Below, piece after piece: positions 11,839-18,849 of a stretch of DNA of 48,660 nucleotides. This stretch comes from Theodoxus fluviatilis. Lineage: Eukaryota; Mollusca; Gastropoda; Cycloneritida; Neritidae. A program made the translations under genes and the position numbers. Below the pieces are notes generated by a model. That model saw only the letters and a list, made by a program, of their open reading frames with translations, ran no database searches and was not told the origin of the DNA. The stretch spans positions 1-48,660 of the forward strand of contig JAWQFJ010025453.1 in assembly GCA_034096865.1 (NCBI GenBank), in the 5' to 3' direction. The stretch's first letter is position 1. The number at the start of each line of letters is the position of its first letter.

Positions 11839-14800
11839 TTACTGCTTCTACCATCACTACTTCTGTCACTACCACTACTCCTACCACTACCACCATTTAT
11901 TTCTGTTCATTGTTTGGACATTCATAATTGGGAAATGTTGCCCCGGGTTGTCGCGCCACAGCGCCCGGTGGCAGGTTTTACACCCAGACAGAGCGGAGCA
12001 GAGTGAGTCCAACTCGTTGCCCAAGAATGCACCACAAGGACCATACAGCTTGACACATGGCACTGGCTAGTTGTGCAACACCTGCAGGGCAAGCACCTTA
12101 ACAATTCTACTGAAGCCCTGCATTTTCTTTTAATTTTTCCTTTTTTCCTCCCTCCTTTCTTCTTCTTTCTTCTGAATAAAATATCTTACAGCAATGAAGA
12201 ATTGTCAGGAATTAAGGCTTATTGGCCCTGTTGGTTGCTAATGATTCCTGGGCTGTTTGTGATTGGGTGCATTTAGTTTGGGATTTCCTGAACCCTTTCT
12301 GACCACTGCTGTGATGTAACATTTCAGCAAAGATGAAAATGTTTCCTCTGTCTTGCATGTCATCAATGTTCCTTCGCTTCTCTTCAGAGTGCAGATGTCA
12401 CACATTCATGTAGTTGTCAGTGCTCACCACTGTGATTAGCACTTCACCATTTGAATTGTGCTCAGAGGAGGCCAGTGAGCTGTGTTCAGCCCTGAGGAGG
12501 CCAGTGAGCTGTGTTCAGCCCTGAGGAGGCCAGTGAGCTGTGTTCAGCCCTGAGGAGGCCAGTGAGCTGTGTTCAGCCCTGAGGAGGCCAGTGAGCTGTG
12601 TTCAGCCCTGAGGAGGCCAGTGAGCTGTGTTCAGCCCTGAGGAGGCCAGTGAGCTGTGTTCAGCCCTTACTAGAGATGGAAACTGCTCTCAGGGCAGGGA
12701 GAGATGAGTTCAACTTCAGTTATAGCTTCTCTGTATTGACCATCCCCTGATGCAAGGCATCCATGTTTTATTCATTTTATTGGACTGGACCTTTTGCATT
12801 TTAAGCTCCCTGTAGTTTTAGTACTTTCAGCAAGCAGATTTTATTTACTTCTGTGAAAATGACCACACTTTTAAAAACAGCCTGGAATCATTCCAGGAAA
12901 AATGACAGGTTAGTTTTTAAGAGTCCAGATTAGACTGTATGAGTTTACATTTGTCTTTCATCCAAAATGGCTTGAACATATGCTTCCACATCCTTTGATG
13001 GTATTTTTGGGGGGTTGTGTTTCTCATTCATACTTTATTTTCCTCTGCTTTTCATCTTTTTTGCAGGGGTGGGTGGGGGGTGGGTGGGTGGGGTGGCAGT
13101 TACTTTTTTTTCCTTCTCATAATGGCATCTTTACTGGCTGAGAATGAGACTGCCGTCTACATGTTATGGCAGCCCCTGTGTGGCACAGTCATCAACACAG
13201 GCTGTGTTTACTTTGGTGTAATTGTAAATGTCCCTGTAGGATGCTTGTCTGCATAATGGCTACTATGTCATGGTGATCTGTGCAAGATGACTGGAGTATG
13301 ATTAAATTTATGTGTACATCACAATGGCCACTGTGTGATGATTATGTGATGACAGCTGTGTGTGGTGTCAGTGATGGGTGACATGTCATTGCTATGTGTT
13401 GACAAAGGTTTGGGACTAATGTGATGATATCTGTCAGCAACGAGTGTGTGTGATAATCACTATATGAGACCAGCCACATCAAAACCAGTGCTAAGTCGCG
13501 CGGCCCTCTCTTGCGCTAAGTCTGAGAAAAGGCAGGGAGGGTCAATCTGGGTGATTTTCACTTTTTGATAAAAATAGATTCTACATGGTTCAAACTATCA
13601 TGCCAGTAAAGGAAACGTTTTGAAGAATTATATTTTGATGGTAAAATAAAGACTTTTGTGTTATGTATTGTTTCAAAAGCTCCCTGTAATTAGCGTTAAT
13701 TGCCTCATTTTAGCCGCAATAAACACACCTAAACCCTTGCAGTACCCTTCATGTTATAATACCGTTAGAAAGGCCGCTCTCTCGGCGTTCCCACTCTGTG
13801 GATGTCGAAGAAAGATTAGGTCAGCTATTTTTGGAAACGGAGAAGAAATGACGTCAACACTCTTCAATCAACAAAAAGAGGGTAACATTTTCTGAGACCG
13901 TTTTTTCAAAATGGTCGCTGCTTCAGTACCCAACTTGAAATGCCTGTAACTCCTATTCTCATTAACTCACACTGTTCATTCTTATATCAAAACAAACAGA
14001 AATGAATACAGAATTCAAAAATATTAAAACCCTATTTTGTCCAAAAATGACCTTAGCACTGGTTTTGTTGTGGCTGGTCACATATACACATATTCAAAGA
14101 CCAGTGTATGATGGCTCCATGTGATAGCAAATATGTTTATGCATATGATGGACGTGTGATGATGATGATCGATTATGATGACAGCTGTTGATGATGATGA
14201 TGATGATGATGATGATTGTGCTGGTGACTGCAGGTACTGTGCCAAGCTGCCCAGTGATGCCTTCACCCACCTGACGCCACAGTGCCGCATGACGACGGTG
14301 CCCACTGCTGACATTGAGCGTCCCCTGCACCAGGCCTACCTCCGCCTGCCCATCAACTGTCCCATCAAAACTGAAATCCAGGTCGGCTGTGCCCCTTGGA
14401 ACACCTCCTCTCAAATCTTTCCCTTTTTTGGGGGGTACTTCCCTTTTCTCCTCTCTTCTCAAGCCCATCCTTTCCCATGTGTGCCTCGCATGAAGGCTGT
14501 ATACGTGGTATACTCAGGCTGCCCACATCGGTGGAAGCTGATTGGTTGCTGGGTTTAGATGGCTTACTCCATTCTTGTAGCTCAGCTGGGCTTGACTCCA
14601 AGCACTGGGGGACATCAAGACGTTATCAGTTCTGAACTCTTTCTCCTAATTTCCCAGATGTCTTTGTTGCTTATGTCTGCATTTTATCTGCTCCTCTTTC
14701 TTTTCTTTCTGCTATGCTCCCCTTTTTGCCTGTCTGTCCTTCTCACTTTATTTTCTGTCTATCTTTTTTCCTCTACTCTTGTCTACTTTTCTGTTCCTGC

Positions 14801-17800
14801 TTCTACATCTGTATGTGTCTGCTTCACTTTCTCCTATGTTCAATGATCATCTGTCTTGATTTATTTCCCATTTCCTGTTGGTCTCTTCACTCTTGCTCTT
14901 GTTCAGTCCATGTGACCAACCGTGTCTGACAAGCTCCCTCATGGGATCCGCCCATTGTGTCTGGGTTCCTCTCAGTTCTGGCCTCTCGGCTCTAATCTGC
15001 TTTTCTCATTCTTCTCAATGCAAGATTGTGGTTGACATGGTGGGGGGAAAGGGACACTACCCATGAAGACTTCTGTTAAACTGAAATAATCTCCTGATTC
15101 ATTGTATGTGTAACAATTCCCCTATTCACACCAGGATGAGGCTGTCTGACACTGCTGTTATGCTGTTGCAGGGCCAGCCAATGAGAAGCAAGAAGCTGGC
15201 CATGATGGCAGTTGCCATGGAAACCTGCAAACAGCTGCACCTGAAAGGTGAGGCCCTCCGTGACCAGGGCTGCTGGAAGTGCAGTGCTGCTGGAAGTGCA
15301 GGGCTGCTGGAAGTGCAGGGCTGCTGGAAGTGCAGTGCTGCTGGAAGTGCAGTGCTGCTGGAAGTGCAGGGCTGCTGGAAGTGCAGGGCTGCTGGAAGTG
15401 CAGGGCTGCTGGAAGTGCAGTGCTGCTGGAAGTGCAGTGCTGCTGGAAGTGCAGGGCTGCTGGAAGTGCAGGGCTGCTGGAAGTGCAGGGCTGCTGGAAG
15501 TGCAGGGCTGCTGGAAGTGCAGTGCTGCTTCATGGAGCAAACTTGACTGTCATGACTTATCTGTTGCATCGCTGTGCTGTAATGTCTCAACACTTTTGCA
15601 TGTAGGATGTCACCAAGTGCAGTCACGCTATGTAATGTAGTGAATTTATCATAGGTCGCTATTGAGATTTATGTATAAATGACTTTAAAGGTCTTTAAAA
15701 TGGCCTTGCAGCTGGATTGCCTGGCTCTTATTTATTTATTTTTTACCCGTGTTTGCAGTGAACTGACAATATGTGCATTTGCTGAAATTACTTTATTGAC
15801 AGAAAGTGTGTGGGATACCAATGAAGCAGTGAAATAGGAGTGAGCAATGAAGCAGTGAAATAGGACTGACCAATGAAGCAGTGAAATAGGAGTGAGCACA
15901 ATGAAGCAGTGAAATAGGAGTGAGCAATGAAGCAGTGAAGTAGGAGTGAGCAATGAAGCAGTGAAATAGGAATGAGCAATGAAGCAGTGAAATAGGAGTG
16001 AGCAATGAAGCAGTGAAATAGGAGTGAGCACAATGAATGTAATGTTGGCGATACTGTGAAGTGGGTGAGGATCTTCGCGTTTGAGCGCTCTCATACATGG
16101 GGGCAGGGAACTGATAATTAAAATGTTGAATCAGATCTATAGAACATGTGCAGTGTTGTGTGCTTGTTGTTCTGATATCTGTTGGGAAGTCTCTTTTGAG
16201 TGGAAGTGCCACTACTACAAAATGGGTGATATTGCCACCTTTGAATTGCATTCTTCTCCAAACCCCAAACTCGGAATGAAGAAAAATTCCACCATGAAGA
16301 GTAAAAATTGGTATTATAGTACATATAAGCTCACTGTTATATGCACCATCCTATTAACTCTGAATATTCTGTTCCACCCATTACCGCCCACCCTGCTCAG
16401 TCCTGTTTCGCCCATAGCCGCCCACCCCACGTGGCTGTTACTTGACTGATTTTTTCCCCTACAAATTGCATTATCCTTAAGGACTGGGGAATGAAACACT
16501 TCAATGACTTACAGGACCTTGAGAGCTAATACTTGATGTAATGACATAGTGGACAGCACTGGTTACCTGTGTACGTAGCTGAGCACTTGTGATTGCAGCA
16601 ACTGACACTGGTGTCTGATTGCAGGTGAACTTGACGAGAACCTACAGCCAGTGGGCAAGGAGATGTTCCTGTATGAGGAAGAGGAGGAGTGGGAGGAGGA
16701 GGATGTGACGGGGGTTCAGGCTCGACCAGGCACCACCAAGCGAAAGCAGTACTACTTCCGCAAGGTACCGCCATCACCACCTTCGGTCACATTCTCCTTC
16801 CCCCTCATGAGATCTTGACTTCATGTTTGGCGCCTGCAGAATTTAGTGTATTTCTTTCCCTCTACTCAGAAGTACTGCTGCCTTCCTTGCTGCCAGGAAG
16901 ACTCGATCTTCCATTCTCTGTTTGCCTGACCTTTGCTCCCACCGATGTGTTCACTGTCGAAGTAGGCACTTGGAAAGTTTTCTGCCTTAGGTTGCTCTGC
17001 ATTTGCAGATTGGTTGTTTGAATTTTCAACATCTTGGAATGGCCAGAAACTGAAGTAAAGACCTTTTCAAAGTGTTAAAAGTTGTGAAGGTTGGAACTTG
17101 TTCAGTATAACCACACCTTTAAAAGTAGTAGCTTTATAATAGAAACACATATTGATTTTTATGTACTAGTAAATATTTAGATGTTGATTTTCTAGTTGAT
17201 GTGCTACTTCGTTGCACTCTTTTCATCGTCTCTATGACCCCAAACTCTGTTCCCTTTGCTATTCATCCGTAAGCTACTATCTGTATCGGGAAATGTTCTC
17301 TCAGTGTGAAAATGTGTAGCTGGGTGTCCTGTATTGTTGATGAAACCATCATTGGTGCCTTGCTCTCCTCTGTGCAAACAGACAGCCGACGCGCTGGTGG
17401 ACAGCCACCCACTGCCTGACACAGATTGCTTCCTGCACGTCATCAACATGAAGCTGACAGGACCCATCACTGAGGAGCAGAATACACGAGGCCGCCGCAT
17501 CTACGCACCTCAGGACACCATCAGCTCATTCGGCATCCTCTCCTCAAAACGAATCCCGCAGGTCTGCAGTCCGGCAGTGTGAATTAGAGATATGCGGAAG
17601 AGAGAACTTTGGTATTTAATTAATTAGGAAAGTTGATAAAGATTGCACTGCGCTTGAAGGGCCTATCCAGCTTAATTTTGAAAGAGAAACGTGCATTTTT
17701 GGATGGAGTTTAAATACTTGATGTCTTTTTCATTCTTGTTCAACTTTTGGCCGATTCAAGAAGTATGAACTTGTTCCAGTTGAGGCCAAATTTGCATAAA

Positions 17801-18844
17801 CCTTTGTTCTCTGTGAAATAATTATGAGGTCGTCTTGCTGGGATCAGATGGCTAGCAGAGTTACTTCCCTTGACTAAGCCATTTGAGAATTGTTTTGTAC
17901 TGAAAACTTGTTTGATAATGCTGTCTCTACTAAAATGCACATTTTGAGATGAGACGCAATAAACTTGTGAAAATAAGCTATGCTGCTATGTAAATGTGAA
18001 AATAATGTTAAATAGTGAAACGAACATAACTGTTAATCGGAGCACAAGTGCTGAACTTGTATGCTTTGCTGCCTACCACCAAAACGTTTTCCTTGGCCTT
18101 GTTCCTTTCTTTCTAAGACACAAACTTCCAAAATAATTCCTGGACAGTTTTTATTAGCAGCATATATCGCCATTCTGGTGGCAGGTGTCATGTTTTCCTA
18201 TCTCTCATTGATGTCTGCCTCCATGGCAGTGTGTTTTCAAGTGATCGTCACTCTTTGTCTGCAGTTTCCATGTCAACAGTTGCACACTGCAGCCTTGTTT
18301 CCTGTACTTTTAGGCACTGCAGTTCCGTTTCTTTTGTTTCCAGTTGCTGTTTGTCAGTTGGCATGGCAGCCTCGTTTCCTATACATCCAGACAGTATTTT
18401 TCAGTGTACAGTACAGCCTGTGTTTCCTATACATCTAGACGCATTATTTTTCAGTGTACAGTACAGCCTTTGTTTCCTGTATGTCTAGGCACTGTATTTT
18501 TCAGAGTATAACACAGACTAGTGTACTGTATTTCCAGGTGCCACATTTTTCAGCATACGTTGTCCTCTCTGTTTAACAGGTGCCTTGTTTCTTGGCATTT
18601 TTGCTGATCATTGTTTACATGTGTTTCCAGGTGCCATGTTTCCCAGTGTACACAAGGTCAGGGGAGGTGACAGTTTCCGTGGACCTGCAGTGCCAGTCGG
18701 TGTCGCTTTCTGAAGAGAAACTGGAGCAGCTCCGGCAGTTCCACCACTTTGTCTTCCAGCGTGTGCTGCATCTGGAGAAGGATCCCATGGAGTTCAACCA
18801 CAGCACTGCCAACATTGGCTACCTGGTGGTGCCCATCCGTCTGG
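1018..18844 (+). CDS. DICER1: Dicer (DICER1-type ribonuclease III), partial gene: eleven internal exons
   Basis: Dicer cuts dsRNA and pre-miRNA hairpins into small RNAs in the cytoplasm and hands them to Argonaute. Eleven exons (1018-1284, 1857-2054, 3487-3586, 6466-7050, 9986-10087, 11533-11678, 14234-14381, 15172-15247, 16625-16764, 17382-17561, 18631-18844) have GT-AG borders and matching phases, giving 718 codons without a stop. Hallmarks in order match human DICER1 as I remember it: a LGISAS motif III region, ALGPWCASK in HEL2i, [16 protein letters not shown] (motif V), SKGRARAR (motif VI), RYCAKLPSD (DUF283), [13 protein letters not shown], and VYTRSGEV (platform). The fragment would be a bit over a third of a typical ~1900-residue Dicer. 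Missing are the N-terminal DExH part (upstream of the window) and the PAZ, RNase IIIa/b and dsRBD parts, which should follow exon 11 but are not seen. The reading frame looks intact, so I infer a functional gene. Dicer-1 versus a lineage paralogue cannot be settled here. Confidence 0.95.
1285..1856 (+). other. Dicer intron after exon 1
   Basis: A 572-bp GT-AG intron, mostly unique AT-rich sequence with a short (GAT)n at about 1790-1816. Nothing else recognised. Confidence 0.8.
1857..2054 (+). CDS. DICER1: Dicer exon 2: HEL2i insertion domain
   Basis: Acceptor TTCCAG|C, donor ATCAG|GTATGC. The phase fits the two-base overhang of the preceding exon. Codons 90-154 include [17 protein letters not shown], which matches human VLVVLGPWCADKVAG, and THDLHKKFI, which matches human EELHRKFL. 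The HEL2i module is known in the family to bind partner dsRBD proteins. The exon is too short and too split in frame to show as a long ORF; I found it by homology of the translated codons and by phase. Confidence 0.92.
2055..2616 (+). other. Dicer intron after exon 2, unique part
   Basis: AT-rich unique intron sequence up to the 9-bp array. No gene seen. Confidence 0.7.
2617..3178. repeat. 9-bp minisatellite (AATGGCAGC)n in Dicer intron
   Basis: Roughly 60 units of AATGGCAGC, with AGTGGCAGC variants and single-base insertions (GGGCAGC) that become common after about 2790. The period is a multiple of three, so it produces Met-Ala-Ala, Ser-Asn-Gly and similar pseudo-proteins on both strands; these are not genes. 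Confidence 0.95.
3487..3586 (+). CDS. DICER1: Dicer exon 3: HEL2i helical segment
   Basis: A 100-bp exon with acceptor ACACAG|G and donor CCCAAG|GTCAGT, ending in phase 0. It encodes [18 protein letters not shown] followed by [13 protein letters not shown], the counterpart of the human stretch ending LKFVTPK just before VIKLLEILRKYK. The one leading base completes the arginine codon split at the end of exon 2. The intron after it holds the large 27-bp minisatellite. Confidence 0.9.
3676..5371. repeat. 27-bp minisatellite in Dicer intron after exon 3
   Basis: About 62 units of 27 bp beginning GGTTACAGAAGGGAAGGTGA and ending CTCAGTA. The first half is diverged, with GTGACTCA/GCGACTCA variants and short deletions. 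The stretch from about 4800 to 5300 is almost homogeneous, suggesting recent expansion. The unit is a multiple of three without stops, so both strands stay open for 230-240 codons by accident. Most units on the + strand contain TGACTCA, the AP-1/bZIP consensus. Confidence 0.96.
5372..5690 (+). other. Intron spacer between the 27-bp array and a SINE-like segment
   Basis: About 320 bp of unique sequence. No coding similarity or repeat structure seen. Confidence 0.5.
5691..6088. repeat. SINE-like segment with (ATCC)n tail
   Basis: A CCTCGTGGGTTTGGGGTAAG block, then GATTCACAAGAGGCGAATAA, then TGATGGGCCGTAAAACACC, followed directly by about 210 bp of (ATCC)n from 5877. A short non-coding body ending in GTAAAACACC and a simple-repeat tail is typical of mollusc SINE-like elements as I remember them. 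The (ATCC)n part is certain; the SINE label is inference. The His/Pro/Ser-Ile frames across the tail are artefacts. Confidence 0.55.
6089..6465 (+). other. Intron sequence before exon 4
   Basis: AT-rich unique sequence ending in the CACTGCAG acceptor. Nothing else recognised. Confidence 0.6.
6466..7050 (+). CDS. DICER1: Dicer exon 4: end of HEL2i and most of HEL2
   Basis: The largest exon here, 195 codons in phase 0 (codons 189-383). Acceptor CACTGCAG|GTGGGC, donor CTCAAAG|GTAGGC. It opens with [10 protein letters not shown], then a strongly acidic Asp/Ser/Glu linker (codons about 219-240), as in other Dicers. HEL2 follows: [52 protein letters not shown] and CNLVIRFD, the last two covering motif V. 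The human protein reads [16 protein letters not shown] at this place. The donor base is the first base of a 65-unit tandem array, so the real donor competes with dozens of near-identical copies downstream. An upstream in-frame ATG at 6370 lies in intron sequence and is not a start. Confidence 0.96.
7051..9130 (+). repeat. 65-unit 32-bp minisatellite made of donor-like splice sites
   Basis: The array starts at the first base of the intron after Dicer exon 4 and runs 2080 bp, exactly 65 units of 32 bp. The text realigns every 480 bases (7081, 7561, 8041, 8521, 9001), so no indel occurred over most of the array. Each unit starts GTAGGCACTCCTTGCTGCAC and ends CTTGTCTAAG, so each junction reads CTAAG|GTAGGC, nearly the real donor CAAAG|GTAGGC. 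Variants are point changes: TAAG/TGAG, GCACT/GCGCT, and two GTTAGGC units (about 7310 and 8330) that lose the GT. Minus-strand frames of 80-146 codons are repeat artefacts. Confidence 0.97.
9131..9805 (+). other. Intron sequence after the 32-bp array
   Basis: About 675 bp of unique sequence. No exon fits between Dicer exons 4 and 5, which already join in phase 0. Confidence 0.6.
9806..9950 (+). repeat. Possible tRNA-derived SINE fragment
   Basis: GGTTCTATCCC at 9821-9831 resembles a pol III B box (GGTTCGANNCC) and is followed by unique-looking sequence. No A box is clear, so this is weak. Confidence 0.25.
9986..10087 (+). CDS. DICER1: Dicer exon 5: HEL2 motif VI region
   Basis: 34 codons in phase 0; acceptor TTGTTCCAG|GGTCGA, donor GAAAAT|GTGAGT. 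It encodes [20 protein letters not shown] and then [13 protein letters not shown], aligned with human GRARAPISNYIMLADTDK and LKTYKAIEK. Joined to exon 4 it gives YTLSKGRARA, where human DICER1 has YVQSKGRARA, so the usual motif VI glutamine (QxxGR) is leucine here. The other conserved Gly and Arg residues are kept. Confidence 0.95.
10136..10850 (+). mobile_element. piggyBac-like non-autonomous element
   Basis: The ends are TTAACTCAATGACGACGCAC (10136 on) and, read from the other strand, TTAACTCATTGAAGACGGCA (ending 10850). This gives inverted termini with TTAA at both sides, the piggyBac target site. Just inside the left end are two perfect palindromes, 22 bp at 10153-10174 and 28 bp at 10194-10221, sharing CACCGCATCAT and its reverse complement. 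The ~715-bp body carries a small acidic ORF that looks like a transposase N-terminus but lacks the catalytic part, so the element is a deletion derivative. Confidence 0.7.
10398..10592 (+). pseudogene. 64-codon acidic ORF, probable remnant of piggyBac-like transposase N-terminus
   Basis: ATG at 10398, TAG ending 10592. It starts [20 protein letters not shown] and stays rich in Asp/Glu to the end. Acidic, low-complexity N-termini are common in piggyBac-family transposases, and the ORF sits inside an element with TTAA-flanked inverted ends. The DDD catalytic domain and Cys-rich C-terminus are absent. It lies within a Dicer intron on the same strand. It could instead be a small captured ORF; no other family is recognisable. 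Confidence 0.4.
10851..11312 (+). other. Intron sequence between the piggyBac-like element and the 56-bp array
   Basis: Unique AT-rich sequence; no gene seen. Confidence 0.5.
11313..11532 (+). repeat. 56-bp tandem repeat ending in the exon 6 acceptor
   Basis: TGATGATGTT recurs at 11351, 11407, 11463 and 11519, an exact 56-bp period, with a diverged copy before it. Each full unit also carries CTTGCAG|GTGATAACC, an acceptor-like site. The final partial unit supplies the real acceptor GATGATGTTGCAG|GTGCTG of exon 6. Confidence 0.92.
11533..11678 (+). CDS. DICER1: Dicer exon 6: acidic linker and start of DUF283
   Basis: Acceptor GATGTTGCAG|GTGCTG, donor AAACAG|GTTGGT, ending with a two-base overhang. 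It encodes VLLKRQP, then a run of about fourteen residues that are all Glu except one Leu, then [19 protein letters not shown] and TAIALVNR. The last part matches human RVTINTAIGHINR at the start of the dimerisation domain. The acidic run (GAA/GAG-rich) is longer than the human linker as I recall it and may vary in length. The acceptor is the last member of a 56-bp tandem array. Confidence 0.93.
11800..11838. repeat. (ACT)n microsatellite
   Basis: About a dozen ACT units inside a wider ACT/ACC-rich stretch (11762-11898) in the intron after exon 6. Confidence 0.9.
11900..12461 (+). other. Intron sequence, possible decayed dispersed repeat
   Basis: Around 11940-12110 the minus strand reads TTAAGGTGCTTGCCCTGCAG near a tRNA-A-box-like context, which could be an old tRNA-derived SINE. 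The match is too weak to assign. The rest is unique. Confidence 0.25.
12462..12668. repeat. 29-bp minisatellite, about 7 units
   Basis: Unit contains GAGGAGGCCAGTGAGCTGTG then TTCAGCCCT. The copies are nearly identical. It lies in the intron between Dicer exons 6 and 7. Confidence 0.95.
12669..13460 (+). other. Intron sequence
   Basis: Unique sequence with a short G-rich GGGTGGG patch near 13065-13095. No exon is needed here, because exons 6 and 7 join in phase. Confidence 0.5.
13461..14086. mobile_element. MITE-like element with ~35-bp terminal inverted repeats
   Basis: The left end (13461-13495) reads TATATGAGACCAGCCACATC then AAAACCAGTGCTAAG. The right end (14052-14086), read from the opposite strand, is the same with three mismatches or fewer. 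The terminal TATA is compatible with a TA target duplication of the Tc1/mariner type. The ~625-bp interior has no transposase-like ORF. Confidence 0.75.
14162..14216. repeat. (GAT)n microsatellite before exon 7
   Basis: GAT units interrupted once by GATTATGATGACAGC; ends close to the exon 7 acceptor. Confidence 0.85.
14234..14381 (+). CDS. DICER1: Dicer exon 7: DUF283 dimerisation domain, first half
   Basis: Acceptor GTGACTGCAG|G, donor AATCCAG|GTCGGC. One base completes the split Arg codon, then 49 codons: [18 protein letters not shown] ... [15 protein letters not shown]. Human DICER1 has YCARLPSDPFTHLAPKCR ... LYLPINSPLR, one of the clearest matches in the window. DUF283 is a dsRBD-like fold used in partner contacts. 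A (GAT)n microsatellite ends 17 bp upstream of the acceptor. Confidence 0.96.
14382..15171 (+). other. Dicer intron after exon 7
   Basis: A 790-bp T- and C-rich unique intron. No repeat or gene recognised. Confidence 0.75.
15172..15247 (+). CDS. DICER1: Dicer exon 8: DUF283, second half
   Basis: A 76-bp exon with acceptor GCTGTTGCAG|GGCCAG and donor CTGAAAG|GTGAGG, leaving one base over. It encodes [20 protein letters not shown] and then QLHLK, which aligns with human [25 protein letters not shown]. Intron sequence with a 17-bp tandem array begins about 20 bp after the donor. Confidence 0.93.
15268..15532. repeat. 17-bp minisatellite after Dicer exon 8
   Basis: About 15 units of GGGCTGCTGGAAGTGCA with a G/T variant at one position, giving GCAGGGC and GCAGTGC forms. 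It starts about 20 bp into the intron. All three forward frames and two reverse frames are open by chance. Confidence 0.95.
15822..16033. repeat. 26-bp minisatellite, about 8 units
   Basis: Unit contains AATGAAGCAGTGAAATAGGA followed by GTGAGC. Small indels are present (an extra CA at about 15898). Intronic, between exons 8 and 9. Confidence 0.93.
16034..16624 (+). other. Intron sequence before exon 9
   Basis: Unique sequence; no feature beyond the doubled GATTGCAG near the acceptor. Confidence 0.6.
16625..16764 (+). CDS. DICER1: Dicer exon 9: DUF283 to platform linker
   Basis: Acceptor TCTGATTGCAG|GTGAAC, donor CGCAAG|GTACCG. Two bases finish the split glycine, then 46 codons: [45 protein letters not shown]. 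Human has ELDDHLMPVGKE and RPGSTKRRQCYPK in the same order. A second GTGATTGCAG lies 26 bp upstream of the acceptor and could act as an alternative site; its use would break the frame. Confidence 0.94.
16765..17381 (+). other. Dicer intron after exon 9
   Basis: 617-bp unique GT-AG intron. Nothing else seen. Confidence 0.8.
17382..17561 (+). CDS. DICER1: Dicer exon 10: platform domain
   Basis: 60 codons in phase 0 at both ends; acceptor GCAAACAG|ACAGCC, donor CCGCAG|GTCTGC. It encodes [53 protein letters not shown] and RIPQ. Human has CLRDSYPRPDQPCYLYVIG ... RKLYPPEDTTRCFGILTAK, then PIPQ. The platform and PAZ together hold the 5'-phosphorylated end of the RNA. Confidence 0.95.
17562..18180 (+). 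other. Dicer intron after exon 10, first part
   Basis: AT-rich unique sequence; no feature seen. Confidence 0.7.
18181..18630 (+). repeat. Degenerate ~49-bp repeats of the exon 11 acceptor and exon start
   Basis: YAG sites at 18390, 18438, 18488, 18537, 18579 and the real acceptor 18630 are spaced 48, 50, 49, 42 and 51 bp. Most copies are followed by sequence like the start of exon 11: GCACTGTATTTTTCAGAGTA after 18488 and GTGCCACATTTTTCAGCATA after 18537, against GTGCCATGTTTCCCAGTGTA in the exon itself. Older copies may exist at 18184 and 18313. Alignment by eye only. Confidence 0.7.
18631..18844 (+). CDS. DICER1: Dicer exon 11: platform domain, last exon visible
   Basis: Acceptor TGTTTCCAG|GTGCCA, donor GTCTGG|GTAGGG, leaving one base over. 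71 codons: [20 protein letters not shown] ... [46 protein letters not shown]. Human has [16 protein letters not shown] and LRLEKPALEF. The PAZ domain should start in the next exon, which is not in the window. Just after the donor the sequence turns into (CCCCT)n and an anomalous C-rich stretch. Confidence 0.93.
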
Positions 18845-18849
18845 GTAGG

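Noticed and set aside
11922..12104. Decayed tRNA-derived SINE on the minus strand
   Set aside because: Only a weak A-box-like resemblance; no B box or tail found, so it is not called as an element.
14078..14601. Minus-strand frames over exon 7
   Set aside because: Antisense shadows of a well-supported Dicer exon.
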